A DNA stretch of 64,000 nucleotides, taken from Neoceratodus forsteri (Eukaryota; Chordata; Ceratodontiformes; Ceratodontidae). How positions within the stretch are numbered: the stretch's first letter is position 1; each line of letters begins with the position of its first letter. The position numbers and the translations under genes were made by a program. The stretch spans positions 54,206,001-54,270,000 of the forward strand of contig JADMNL010000028.1 in the NCBI GenBank assembly GCA_016271365.2, in the 5' to 3' direction. This document shows, piece by piece, positions 47,291 through 61,960 of the stretch. Under the pieces are notes generated by a model that was not told the origin of the DNA, ran no database searches, and saw only the letters and a program-made list of their open reading frames with translations.

Positions 47291-50200
47291 AGCTGGGTGG
47301 GCAGTGGGACATGGACCCCCCTGATACTGGTGAGTGCCTTACATCCATGATTACTATTGCGTGCTGTATAACTGGGCGGGAAGCAGACCATGGACCTCCC
47401 TGATGATGGTGAGTGCCTTACATCCATGATTGCTATTGTGTGCTGTATAACTGGGTGGGCAGCCGGCATGAACCCCCCTGATGATGGTGAGTGCCTTACA
47501 TCCAAGATTACTATTGCGTGCTGTATAATTGGATGGGCAGCGGTGCATGGACACCTTGATGATGGTGAGTGTCTTACATCCATGTTTACTATTGCTTGCT
47601 ATGTAACTGGGTGGGCAGCGGGCATGGACCCCTCTGATGATGGTGAGTGCCACACATCCATGATTACTATTACATGCTGTTTAACTGGGTCTGCAGCAGG
47701 GCATGTACCCCCTGATGGTGGTGAGTGCCTTACATCCATGGTAACAAGTGCTTGCTTTATAGCTGGGTGTGCAGCGGGGCATGGACCCCCCTGATGATGG
47801 TGAGTGCCTTACATCCATGATTACTATTGCATGCTGTAAAACTGGGCGGGTAGCCGGGCATGGACCCCCCTGATGATGGTGTGTGCCTTACATCCATGAT
47901 TACTATTGCATGCTGTATAACTGGGTGGGCAGCGGCTCATGGGCAACCCTGATGATGGCAAGAGCATTCCATCAATGATTACAATTGCATGCTGTATAAC
48001 TGGGAAGGCAGCAGCGAATATACCGCCCTGATGATGGTGAGTGCCGTACATTCATGATTATTATTGCATGCTGTATATCTGGGTGCTCAGCGGGGCATGG
48101 ACCCCCCTGATGATGGTGCGTGAGTTACATCCATGATTACTATTGCATGCTTTATAACTGTGTGGGCAGCTGGGCAGGAACCACACTGATGATGATGAGT
48201 GCCTTACATCCATGATTACTATTGCATGCTGTATAACTGGGTGGGCAGCAGGGCATGAACCCCCCCGATGATGTTGAGTGCCCTACATCCATGATTACTA
48301 TTGCATGCTGTATAACAGGGTGGGCAGTGGTGCATGGACCCCGCTGATGATGGTGAGTGCCTTACATCCATGATTAGCATTGCATGCTGTACAACTGGGT
48401 GGGCAGCGTGGCATCGACCCCCCTGACGATGGTGAGTGCAATACATCAATGATTATTATTGCATGCTATATAACTGGGCGGCAGTGGTGCATGGACCCCC
48501 TGATGATGGTGAGTGCCTTACATCCATGAATACTATTCCATGCTGTATCACTGTGTGGTCAGCAGGGCAAGGCACCCCCAGATGATGTTTAGAGCCTTAT
48601 ATCCATGATTACTATTGCATGCTGTTTAACTGGGCAGGCAGCGGGGCATGGACCGCCCTGATGATGGTGAGAGCCCTACATCCATGATTACTATTGCATG
48701 CTGTATAACTGGGTGGGCAGCGGGCATGGAACCCCTGATGATGGTGAGTGCCTTACATCCATGATTACTATTGCATGCTGTATAACTGGATGGGCAGCGG
48801 GGCATGGACCCCCTGATGATGGTGAGTGACTTACATCCATGATTACTATTGCTTGCTGTATAACTGGGTGGGCAGCGGGGCATGGATCCCCCGATGATGG
48901 TGAGTGCCTTACATCCATGATTACTAATGCATGCTGTGTAATTGGGTGGGCAGCGGTGCATGGACCCCCCTGATGATGCTGAGTGCCTTATATCCATGAT
49001 TACTATTGCATGCTGTATAACTGGGTGGGCAGCTGGGCATGGACACCCCTCTGATGAAGGTGAGTGCCTTACATGCATGATTACTATTGCATGCTGTATA
49101 ACTGGGTGGGCCGTGGGGCTTGGACCCCCTGATGATGGTGAGTGCCTTACATCCATGATTACTATTGCATGCTGTATAACTGGGTGGGCAGCGGGGCATG
49201 GACCCCCCTGATGATGGTGAGTGCCTTACATCCATGATTAGTATTGCATGCTGTACAACTGTGTTGGCAGCGGGTCATGGACCTCCCGATGATGGTGAGT
49301 GCTATACATCCATGATTACTATTGCATGCTGTATAACTGGGCAAGCAGCAGTGCATGGGCTCCCTGATGATGGTGAGTGCCTTACATCCATGATTACTAT
49401 TGCATGCAGTATAACTGTGAGGGCAGCGGCGCATGGACCCCCCTGATGATGGTGACTGCCTTACATCCATGATTACTGTTGCATGCTGTATAACTGGGTG
49501 GGCAGCTGGGAATGGACCCCCCCGATGATGGTGACTGCCTTACATCCATGATTACTATTGCATGCTGAATAACTTGGCGTGCAGCGGAGCATGGACCGCC
49601 CTGGTGATGGTGAGTGCCCTACATCCATGAAAACTATTGCATTCTGTATAACTGGTTGGGCAGCAGCGCATGGACCCCCCTGATGATGGTGAGTGCCTTA
49701 CATCCATGATTAGTATTGCATGCTGTACAACTGTGGGGGCAGCGGGTCATGGACCTCCCGATGATGGTGAGTGCTATACTTCCATGATTACTATTGCATG
49801 CTGTATAACTGGGAGGGCAGCTGTGCATTGACCCCCCGATGATGGTGACTGCCTTACATCCATGATTTATATTGCATGCTGTATAACTGTGCAGGCAGCG
49901 GGGCATGGACCGCCCTGATGATGGTGAGTGATCTACATCCATGATTTCTATTGCATGCTGTATAACTGGGTGGGCAGCAGTGCATGGATCCCACTGATGA
50001 TGGTGAGTGCCTTACATCCATGATTACTATTGCGTGCTGTATATCTGGGTGGGCAGCGGGGCATGGACCCCCCTGATGATGGATCGTGCCTTATATCTAT
50101 GACTACTGCTGCATGCTGTATAACTGAGTGGGAAGCGGGGCGTGGTCCCCCCTGATGATGGTGAGTGCCATACATCCATGATTACTATTGCGTGCTGTAT

Positions 50201-53200
50201 AACTGGGAGGGCAGCGGGGCATGGACCCCCCGATGATGGTGAGTGCCTTACATCCATGATTACTATTGAATGCTGTATATCTGGGTGGGCAGCGGGGCAT
50301 GGACCCCCCAGATCATGGTGAGTTCCTTTCATCCATGATTACTATTGCATGCTGTATAACTGGTTGGGCAGCGTTTCATGGACCCCCTTGATGATGGTGA
50401 GCGCCTTACCTCCATCATTACTGTTGCATGCTGTATAACTGGGCAGGCAGTGGGGCAAGGAACCCCCTGATGATGGTGAGTGCCTTACATCCATGATTAC
50501 TGTAGCATGCTGTGAAACTGGGCAGGCAGCGGTGCATGGACCCCCTTGATGATGGTGAGTGCCTTACATCCTTGATTAATATTGCATGCTGTATAACTGG
50601 GTGGGCAGCGGTGCATGGACTCTCTGAAGATGGTGAGTGCCCTACATCCATGAAAACTATTGCATTCTGTATAACTCGGTAGGCAGCAGCGCATGGACCC
50701 CCCCTGATGATGGTGAGTGCCTTTCATCCATGAATACTATTGCTTACTGTATAAATGGGTGGGCAGCAGGGCATGGACCTCCCTGATGATGGTGAGTGCC
50801 TTACCTCCATGATTACTATTGCAGGCCATATAACTGGGTGGGCAGTGTGGCATGTACCCCCCCAACGATGGTGAGTGCCTTACATCCATGATAACTGCTG
50901 CATGCTATATAACTGAGTAGGAAGTGGGGCATGGACCCCCCTGACGTTGGTAACTGCCTTACATCCAGGATTACTATTGCATGCTGTATAACTGGGTGGG
51001 CAGCGGGGCATGGACCCCCATGATGATTGTGAGTGCCTTTCGTCCATGATTACTATTGCATGCTGCATAACAGGGTGGGCAGCGGGGCATGGACCCCCCT
51101 GATGATGGTGAGTGCCTTACGTCCATGATTACTATTGTATGCTGTGAAACTGAGCGGGCAGCGGTGCATGGACCCCCCTGATGATGGTGAGTGCCTTACA
51201 TCCATGATTACTATTACATGCTGTATAACTGGGATGGCAGCGGTGCATGGAACCCCTGATGATGGTGAGAGCCTCACATCCATGATTACTATTGCATGCT
51301 GTATAACTTTGTTGGCAACAAGCAGGGACCACCCTGATGAAGGTGCGTGCCTTACATCCATGATTTCTATTGCATGCTGTATAACTGGGTGGGCAGCGCT
51401 GCATGGACCCCCCTGATGATGGTGAGTGCCTTACATAAATGAATACTATTGCATGCTGTATAACTGGATGGGCAGCGGGGCATAGACCCCCCTGATGAAG
51501 GTGAGTGCCTTACATCCATGATTACTATTACATGCTGTTTAACTGGGACTGCAGAGGGGCATGGACCCCCCTGATAGTGGTGAGTGTCTTACATCCATGA
51601 TTACTATTGCGTGCTGTATAATTGGGTGGGCAGCGGCGCATGGACTGCCCTGATGATGGTGAGTGCCTTACATCCATGTTTATTAATGCTTGCTGTATAA
51701 CTGGGTGTGCAGCGGGGCAAGGACCCTCGTGATGAGGGTGAGTGCCTTACAACCATGATTAAAGTTGCATGCTGTATAACTGGGCGGACAGCAGGGCATG
51801 GACCCCCCTGATGTTGGTGAGTGCCTTATATCCATGATTACTATTGCATGCTGTATAACTGGGCGGGCAGAGCAACGACGTCCCTGATGATGGTAAGTGC
51901 CCTACATCCATGATTACTATTGCATGCTGTACAACTGGACGGACAGTGGGGCATGGACCCCCCCTAATGATGGTGAGTGCCCTACATCCATGATTACTAT
52001 TGCATGCTGTATAACAGGGTGGGCAGTGGGGCATGGACCCCCCTGATGATGGTGACTGCCTTTCATCCATGATTATTATTGCATGCTATATAACTGGGCG
52101 GGCAGCGGGGAATGGACCACCCTGATGATGGTGAGTGCCTTACATCCATGATTACTATTGCATGCTGTATAACTGGGTGGGCAGTGGGGCATGGACCTCC
52201 CTGATGATGGTGTGTGCTTACATCCATGATTACTATTGTATGCTGTATACCTGGGTGGGCAGCGGGGCATGGCCACCCTGATGATGGTGAGTGCTTACAT
52301 CCATGATTACTATTGCATGCTGTAAAACTGGGCAGGCAGTGGTGCATGGCCTCCCTGAGGGTGGTGAGTGCCTTACATCCATGATTACTACTGCATGCTG
52401 TATAACTGGGAAGGCAGCGGTGCATGACCTCCCTGATGATGGTGACTGCCTTACATCCATGATTACTCTTGCATGCTGTTTAGCTGTGCGGGCAGCGGGT
52501 GCATGGACCCCCTGATGATGGTGAGTGCCTTACATCCACGATTATTATTGCATGCTGTATAACTCAGGGGCGGCAGTGGGGCATGGACCCCTCTGATGAT
52601 GGTGAGTGCCTTACATCCATGATTACTATTGCATGCAGTATAACTGGGTGGGCAGAGGGAGATGGACCCCACTGATGATGATGAATGCCTTACATCCATG
52701 ATTACCATTGCATGCTGTACATCTGGGAGGGCAGCAGCGTATGGACCCCCATGATGATGGTGAGTGCCTTACATCCATGACTTCTATTGCATGCTGTATA
52801 ACTGGGAAGGCAGCGGCGCATGAACCCCCTCATGATGGTAAGTGCCTTACATCCATGATTACTATTGCATGCTGTATAACTGGGTGGGTAGCGGGGCATG
52901 GTCCCCCTGATGATGGTGAGTGCCTTACATCCATGATTACTATTGCATGCTGTATAACTGGGTTGGCAGCAGTGCATGGAACCCCCTGATGATGGTGCAT
53001 GCCTTACATCCATGATAACTATTGCAGGATGAATAACTGGGCAGGCAGCGGTGCATGGCCACCCTGATGATGGTGACTGCCTTACATCCATGATTACTCT
53101 TGCATGCTGTATAACTGGGCGGGCAGTGGATCATGGACCCCCCTGATTATGGTGAGTGCCTTACATCCATGATTACTATTGCATGCCGATTTACAGGGGG

Positions 53201-53499
53201 GACAGAAGGGAAAGGACCCCCCTGATGATGGTGAGGGCCTTACATCCATGATTACTATTGCATGCAGTATAACTGGGTGGGCAGCGGTGCATGGACCCCC
53301 CTGATGACGGTGACTGCCTTACATCCATGAGTACTATTGCATGCTGTATAACTGGGCAGGCAGTGGGGCATGGACCCCCATTATGCTGGTGAGTGCCTTA
53401 CATACATGATTACTACTGCATGCTGCATAACTGGGCATGCAGCATGGCATGGACCACATGAGGATGGAGAGTGCCTTACATCCATGATTAGTATTGCAT

Positions 53500-56400
53500 G
53501 CTCTACAATTGGGTGGCAGTGGGGCATGGACCTCCTGATGATGGTGAGTGCCTTACATCCATGATTACTATTGCATGCTGTATAACAGGGTGGGCAGTGG
53601 GGCATGGACCACCTGATGATGGTGAGTGCCTTTCATCCATGATTACTATTGCATGCTGTATAACTGCGCGCGCAGCAGGGCATGGACCCCCGATGATGAT
53701 GAGTGCCTTACATCCATGATTACTATTGCATGCTGTATAAATGGTTTGGCAGCGGGGCATAGACCACCCGATGATGGTGAGTGCCTTACATCCATGATTA
53801 CTATTGCATGCTGTGTAACCGGGTGGGCAGCGGCATAGACCACTTAATGATGGTGAGTGCATTACATCCATGGTTACTATTGCATGCTGTATAACTGGGT
53901 GGGCAGTGGCGCATGGACCCCCTGATGATGGTGAGTGCCTTACATCCACGATTATTATTGCATGCTGTATAACTCGAGGGGGGCAGTGGGGCATGGACCC
54001 CCCTGATAATGGTGAGTGTCTTACATCCATGATTACTATTGCATGCAGTATAACTGGGTGGGCAGCGGGACATGGACCCCTCTGATGATGGTGAATACCT
54101 TACATCCATGATTACTATTGCATGCTATTAACTGGGGGAGCAGCGGGGCATGGACCCCCCTAATGATGGTGAGTGTGTTACATGCACGATTACTATTGCA
54201 TGCTGTATAATTCGGTGGGCAGCGGGACACGGACCCCACTGATGATGGTGAATGCCTTACATCCATGATTACTTTTGCATGCTGTATAACTGGTCAGGCA
54301 GCGGGGCATGGACCCCCAGATGATGGTGAGTGCTTTACATCCATGATTACTATTACATTCTGTATAACTGGGTGGGCAGCGGGGCATGGATCCCCTCTGA
54401 TGATGGTGAGTACCTTACATCCATGATTACTATTGCATGCTGTATAACTGGGTGGGCAGCGGGGCATGGACCCCCCTGATGATGGAGAGTGCCTTACATC
54501 CATGATTACTATTGCATGCTGTATAACTGGGCGGGCAGCGGGGCATGGACTGCCGGATGATGGTGAGTGTCTTACATCCATGATTACTATTGCATGCTGT
54601 ATAACAGGGTGCGCAAACGGTGCATGGACCCCCCTGATGATGGTGAGTGCCTTACTTCCGTGATTACTATTGCATGCTCTATAACTGGCTGGTAGCAGGG
54701 CATAGTCCCCCTCTGATGATGGTGAGTGCCTTACATCCATGATTACTATTGCATGCTGTGTAACTGGGTGGGCAGCGGTGCATGGACCCCCCTTATGATG
54801 GTGAGTGCCTTACATCCATGATTACTATTGCATGCTGTAAAACTGGGCAGGCAGCAGGGCAAGGACCCCACTGATGATGGTGAGTGCCTATCATCCATGA
54901 TTACTATTGCATGCCGTATAACTGGGCGGACAGCGGGGCATGGACCCCCTGATGATGGTGAGTGCCTTACATCAATGATTACTATTGCATGCAGTATAAC
55001 TGGAGGGGCAGCGGTGCATGGAACACCGTGATGACGGTGAGTGCCTTACATCCATGATTACTACTGCATGCTGTATAACTGTGCAGGCAGCAGGGCATGG
55101 ACGCCTCTGATGATGGTGAGTGTCTTACATCCATGATTACTATTGCATGCTGTATAACTGGGTGGGCAGTAGGGGCATGGACCCCCTGATGATGGTGAGT
55201 GCCTTACATCCATGATTAGTATTGCATGCTGTATAACTGGGCATGCAGCGGGGCAGGGAACCCCCTGATGATGGTGAGTTCCTTACATACATAATTACTA
55301 TTGCATGCTGTATAACCGGGTGGGCAGCGGGGCATAGACCACCTGATGATGGTGAGTGCCTTACATCCATGGTTACTATTGCATGCTGTATAACTGGGTG
55401 GGCAGTGGCGCATGGACCCCTTATGATGGTGAGTGCCTTACATCCACGATTATTATTGCATGCTGCATAACTCGAGGGGGCAGTGGGGCATGGACCCCCC
55501 TGATGATGGTGAGTGTCTTACATCCATGATTACTATTCCATGCAGTATAACTGGGTGGGCAGCGGGACATGGACCCCACTGATGATGGTGAATGCCTTAC
55601 ATCCATGATTACTATTGCATGCTGTTAACTAGGGGAGCAGCGGGGCATGAACCCCCCTGATGATGGTGAGTGTGTTACATGCACGATTACTATCGCATGC
55701 TGTATAATTCGGTGGGCAGCGGGACACGGACCCCACTGATGATGGTGAATGCCTTACATCCATGATTACTATTGCATGCTGTATAACTGGACAGGCAGCG
55801 GGGCATGGACCCCCCAGATGATGGTGAGTGCTTACATCCATGATTACGATTACATGCTGTATAACTGGGTGTGCAGCAGGGCATAGATCCCCTCTGATGA
55901 TGGTGAGTACCTTACATCCATGATTACTATTGCATGCTGTATAACTGGGTGTGCAGCGGGGCATGGACCCCCCTGATGATGGAGAGTGCCTTACATCCAT
56001 GATTACAATTGCATGCTGTATAACAGGGCGCGCAATGGTGCATGAACCCCTGATGATGTGATGCCTTACTTCCATGATTACTATTGCATGCTCTATAACT
56101 GGCTGGCAGCAGGGCATGGTCCTCTCATGATGCTGGAGTGCCTATATCCATGATTACTATTGCATGCTGTGTAACTGGGTGAGAAGCGGTGCATGGACCC
56201 CCACTATGATGGTGAGCCTTACATCCGCATGATTACTATTGCATGCTGTAAACTGGGCAGGCAGCAGGGCAAGGACCCCACTGATGATGGTGAGTGCCTT
56301 ACATCCATGATTACTATTGCATGCTGTATAACTGAGCGGGCAGCGGGGCATGGACCCCCTGATGATGGTGAGTGCCTTACATCAATGATTACTATTGCAT

Positions 56401-59400
56401 GCAGTATAACTGGAGGGGCAGCGGTGCATGGAACACCGTGATGACGGTGAGTGCCTTACATCCATGATTACTATTGCATGCTGTATAACTGTGCAGGCAG
56501 CAGGGCATGGACCGCCTCTGATGATGGTGAGTGTCTTACATCCATGATTACTATTGCATGCTGTATAACTGGGTGGGCAGTTGGGGCATGGACCCCCTGA
56601 TGATGGTGAGTGCCTTACATCCATGATTAGTATTGCATGCTGTATAACTGGGCATGCAGCGGGGCAGGGAACCCCCTGATGATGGTGAGTTCCTTACATA
56701 CATAATTACTATTGCATGCTGTATAACCGGGTGGGCAGCGGGGCATAGACCACCTGATGATGGTGAGTGCCCACATCCACGGTCATTGCATGCTGTATAA
56801 CTGCGGGCAGTGGCGCATGGACCCTGATGATGGTGAGTGCCTTACATCCACGATTATTATTGCATGCTGTATAACTCGAGGGGGGCAGTGGGGCATGGAC
56901 CCCCCTGATGATGGTGAGTGTCTTACATCCATGATTACTATTGCATGCAGTATAACTGGGTGGGCAGCAGGACATGGACCCCACTGATGATGGTGAATGC
57001 CTTACATCCATGATTACTATTGCATGCTGTATAACTGGGTGGGCAGTAGGGGCATGGACCCCTGATGATGGTGAGTGCCTTACATCCATGATTACTATTG
57101 CATGCTGTATAACTGAGCATGCAGCGGGGCAGGGAACCCCCTGATGATGGTGAGTTGCATACATACATGATTACTATTGCATGTTATATAACTGGGCGAG
57201 CAGCGTGGCAGGGACCCCCCTGATGATGGTGGGTGCCTTACTTCCATGATTACTATTGCATGCTGTGTAACAGGGTGGGCAGCGTGGTTCGGGCCCACCT
57301 GATGATGGTGAGTGACTTACATCCATGATTACTATTGAATGCTGTATAACTGGGCGGGCAGCGGGGCATGGATCACCCTGATGATGGTGAGTGCCCTACA
57401 TCCATGATTACTATAGCTTGCTGTATAACTGGGTGTGCAGCGCATTGACCCCCCCTGAAGATGATGAGTGCCTTACATCCATGATTATTATTGCATGCTG
57501 TATAACTGGGAGGGCAGAGCAATGACGACCCTGATGATGGTGAGTGCCCTACATCCATGATTACTATTGCATGCTGTATAACTGGACGGACAGTGGGGCA
57601 TGGTCCCCTGTGGATGGTGACTGCCTTTCATCCATGATTATTATTGCGTGCTGTATAACTGGGCGGGCAGCGGGGAATGGACCACCCTGATGATGGTGAG
57701 TGCCTTACATCCATGACTACTGTTGCATGCTTTATAACTGGGCGGGCAGCGGAGCATGGACTGCCGGATGATGGTGAGTGTCTTACATCCATGATTACTA
57801 TTGCATGCTGTATAACAGGGCAGGCAACGGTGCATGGACCCCCCTGATGATGGTGAGTGCCTTACTTCTGTGATTACTATTGCATGCTCTATAACTGGCT
57901 GGTAGCAGGGCATGGTCCCCCTCTGATGATGGTGAGGGCCTTACATCCATGATTACTATTACATGCTGTGTAACTGGGAGGGCAGCGGTGCATGGACCCC
58001 CCTTATGATGGTGAGTGCCTTACATCCATGATTACTATTGCATGCTGTAAAACTGGGCAGGCAGCAGGGCAAGGACCCCACTGATGATGGTGAGTGCCTT
58101 ACATCCATGATTACTATTGCATGCTGTATAACTGTGCGGGCAGCGGGGCATGGACCCCCTGATGATGGTGAGTGCCTTACATCAATGATTACTATTGCAA
58201 GCAGTATAACTAGAGGGGCAGCGGTGCATGGAACCCCGTGATGATGGTGAGTGCCTTACATCCATGATTACTATTGCATGCTGTATAACTGTGCAGGCAG
58301 CAGGGCATGGAACGCCTCTGATGATGGTGAGTGTATTACATCCATGATTACTATTGCATGCTGTAGAACTGAGCATGCAGCGGGGCAGGGAACCCCCTGA
58401 TGATGGTGAGTTCCTTACATACATGATTACTATTGCATGTTATATAACTGGGCAGGGCAGCGTGGCAGGGACCCCCCTGATGATGGTGGGTGCCTTACAT
58501 TCATGATTACTATTGCATGCTGTATAACTGGGTGGGCAGCGGTGCATGGACCCCCCTGAGGATGGTGAGTGCCTTACATCCAGGATTACTATTGCATGCT
58601 GTATAACTGGGTGGGCAGTAGGGGCATGCACCCCCTGATGATGGTGAGTGCCTTACATCCATGATTACTATTGCATGCTGTAGAACTGAGCATGCAGCGG
58701 GGCAGGGAACCCCCTGATGATGGTGAGTTCCTTACATACATGATTACTATTGCATGTTATATAACTGGGCAGGCAGCGTGGCGGGGACCCCCTGATGATG
58801 GTGGTGCCTTACATTCATGATTACTGTCACATGCTGTATAACTGGGTGGGCATGAGGCATGACCCCCTGATGATGGTGAGTGCCCCATCCATGATTAGTA
58901 TTGCATGCTGTATAACTGGGCATGACGGGCAGGAACCCCTGATGATGGTGAGTTCCTTACATACATAATTACTATTGCATGCTGTATAACCGGGTGGGCA
59001 GCGGGGCATAGACCACCTGATGATGGTGAGTGCCTTACATCCATGGTTACTATTGCATGCTGTATAACTGGGTGGGCAGTAGCGCATGGACCCCCTTATG
59101 ATGGTGAGTGCCTTACATCCACGATTATTATTGCATGCTGTATAACTCGAGAGGGGCAGTGGGGCATGGACCCCCCTGATGATGGTGAGTGTCTTACATC
59201 CATAATTACTATTCCATGCAGTATAACTGGGTGGGCAGTGGGACATGGACCCCACTGATGAATGTGCCCACATCATGATTACTATTGCTGTTAACTAGAG
59301 AGCAGCGGGCATGGACCCCTCACTGATGTGTGACATGCCACGATTACTATTGCCATGCTGTATGATTAGATGGGCAGCGGGACACGGACCCCACTGATGA

Positions 59401-60073
59401 TGGTGAATGCCTTACATCCATGATTACTATTGCATGCTGTATAACTGGACGAGCAGCGGGCATGGACCAGCTGATGGTAGTGCTTTACATCCATGATTAC
59501 GTTTACATGCTGTATAACTGGGTGGGCAGCGGGGCATGGATCCCCTCTGATGATGGTGAGTACCTTACATCCATGATTACTATTGCATGCTGTATAACTG
59601 GGTGGGCAGCGGGGCATGGACCCCTGATGATGGAGAGTGCCTTACATCCATGATTACTATTGCATGCTGTATAACAGGGCGCGCAACGGTGCATGGACCC
59701 CCCTGATGATGGTGAGTGCCTTACTTCCGTGATTACTATTGCATGCTCTATAACTGGCTGGCAGCAGGGCATGGACCCCCTCTGATGATGGTGAGTGCCT
59801 TACATCCATGATTACTATTGCATGCTGTGTAACTGGGTGGGCAGCGGTGCATGGACCCCCCTTATGATGGTGAGTGCCTTACATCCATGATTACTATTGC
59901 ATGCTGTAAAACTGGGCAGGCAGCAGGGCAAGGACCCACTGATGATGGTGAGTGCCTTACATCCATGATTACTATTGCATGCTGTATAACTGGGCGGGCA
60001 GCGGGGCATGGACCCCCTGATGATGGTGAGTGCCTTACATCAATGATTACTATTGCATGCAGTATAACTGGAG
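53500..60073 (+). repeat. Higher-order structure in satellite 1, about 1.4-1.9 kb
   Basis: The variant GCAGCAGGGCAAGGACCC occurs at 54,851, 56,261, 58,061 and 59,920 (spacings 1,410, 1,800, 1,859), each time followed by the same succession of variants, including ACATCAATGATTACTATTGC and GCAGTATAACTGGAGG. Blocks with AACTCGAGGGGG and TAACTAGGGGAGCAG also recur. The satellite ends within the last block, just after that ACTGGAGG variant. Confidence 0.85.
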
Positions 60074-61754
60074 GTAACCGCTCATTGATGTTGGTGAAAG
60101 CCCTCACGCCCCCTTTGAGACTCTGCAGCAACGTAACCGCTCATTGATGTTGTGAAGCCCTCACACCCCCTTTGAGACTCTGCAGCAACTAACCGCTCAT
60201 TGGTATCAGAAACCCCTCACACTCCCGTTTGAGACTCTGCAGCAACTAACCGCTCATTGGTATGCAGAACCCCCTCACTCCCCGTTTGAGACTCTGCAGC
60301 AACTAACCGCTCATTGGTATCAGTAAAACCCCTCCACTCCCCCGTTTGAGACTCTGCAGCAACTAACCGCTCATTGGTATCGTAAAACCCTCACACTCCC
60401 CGTTTGAGACTCTGCAGCAACTAACCGCTCATTGGTATCGAAAACCCTCACACTCCCCATTTGAGACTCTGCAGCAACTAACCGCTCATTGGTATCGAAA
60501 CCCCCCACTCTCCCGTTTGAGACTCTGCAGCAACTAACCGCCATTGGTATCAAAACCCCCACACTCCCCGTTTGAGACTCTGCAGCAACTAACCGCTCAT
60601 TGGTATCAGAAACCCTCACGCCTCCGCTGCTTGAGACTCTGCAGCAACTAACCGCTCATTGGTATCAGAAACCCTCACGCCTCCTGCTTTGAGACTCTGC
60701 AGCAACTAACCGCTCATTGGTATCGAAAACCCCTCGCCTCCCCGTTTGAGACTCTGCAGCAACTAACCGCTCATTGGTATCGTAAACCCTCACGCTCCCC
60801 GCTTGAGACTCTGCAGCAACTAACCGCTCATTGGTATCGTGAAACCCCTCACGCCCCGTTTGAGACTCTGCAGCAACCAACCGCTCATTGGTATCAGAAA
60901 CCCCTCACACTCCCCTGTTTGAGACTCTGCAGCACTAACCGCCCATTGGTATCATGAAAACCCTCACACCCCCCCGCTTGAGACTCTGCAGCAACCAACC
61001 GCCATTGGTATCAGAAACCCCTCACACTCCCCGCTTGAGACTCTGCAGCAACTAACCGCCATTGGTATCAGAAACCCCTCACACTCCCCGCTTGAGACTC
61101 TGCAGCAACTAACCGCTCATTGGTATCAGAAACCCCCACACCCCCTGTTGAGACTCTGCAGCAACTAACCGTCATTGGTATCAGAAACCCTCACGCTCCC
61201 CTGCTTGAGACTCTGCAGCAACTAACCGCTCATTGGTATCGTAAAACCCTCACGCCCCCCTGCTTGAGACTCTGCAGCAACTAACCGCTCATTGGTATCA
61301 GAAACCCCTCGTACTCCCGCTTGAGACTCTGCAGCAACTAACCGCCATTGGTATCATGAAACCCCTCGACTCCCCTGCTTGAGACTCTGCAGCAACTAAC
61401 CGCTCATTGGTATCGTAAAACCCCTCGCACTCCCCCCGTTTGAGACTCTGCAGCAACTAACCGCTCATTGGTATCGTAAAACCCCTCGCACTCCCCCCGT
61501 TTGAGACTCTGCAGCAACTAACCGCTCATTGGTATCGTAAAACCCCTCGCACTCCCCCCGTTTGAGACTCTGCAGCAACTAACCGCTCATTGGTATCGAA
61601 AACCCCCTCGCCCTGCTTGAGACTCTGCAGCAACTAACCGCTCATTGGTATCGAAACCCCTCACACTCCCGTTGAGACTCTGCAGCAACTAACCGCTCAT
61701 TGGTATCGGTAAAGCCCTCACACTCCCCGCTTTTGAGACTCTCAGCAACTAACC

Positions 61755-61960
61755 GCTCATTTATATGGTAAGCCCCTCACACTCCCCTTTGAGACTCTGC
61801 AGCAACTAACCGCTCATTTATATGGTAAAGCCCTCTCACTCTCCCCTTTGAGACTCTGCAGCAACTAACGCTCATTTTATGGTAAAGCCCCTCACACTCC
61901 CCTTTGAGACTCTGCAGCAACTAACCTTTTTATAAGATAAAACCCCTCACACTCCCCTTT
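61755..61960 (+). repeat. Satellite 2 variant block (TTATATGG type), first occurrence
   Basis: Four consecutive units replace CATTGGTATCG with CATTTATATGG (or a close decayed form) and carry TAAAGCCCCTC. The fourth is degraded to CTTTTTATAAGATAA. The same cluster appears again at 63,073-63,335. Confidence 0.85.

Larger units (their letters stand above)
33292..60073 (+). repeat. Satellite 1: 78-79 bp tandem array, about 340 units
   Basis: The consensus unit reads, in pieces, CTGATGATGGTGAGTGCC, TTACATCCATGATTACTATT, GCATGCTGTATAACTGGGTG and GGCAGCGGGGCATGGACCCCC. Length varies mostly through the C-run (5-6 C). The array is all in one orientation for nearly 27 kb, with one 360 bp insertion. 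Units at the left edge (33.3-36.1 kb) and short stretches near 56.1-56.3, 56.8, 58.8-58.9 and 59.2-59.5 kb carry many small deletions. Long open frames on both strands (up to 252 codons) arise because 78 is a multiple of three and the consensus lacks stops in several frames. Different units continue in different frames, so these are not genes. A pericentromeric or similar location is plausible but unproven. Confidence 0.97.

Noticed and set aside
33292..60073. Dozens of open frames of 60-252 codons on both strands, with MDVRHSPSSGG- or GECLTSMITIA-type repeats
   Set aside because: They follow directly from a stop-free monomer of 78 bp. Overlapping frames are open at the same time, and single-base length changes move neighbouring units into different frames with no sign of selection.
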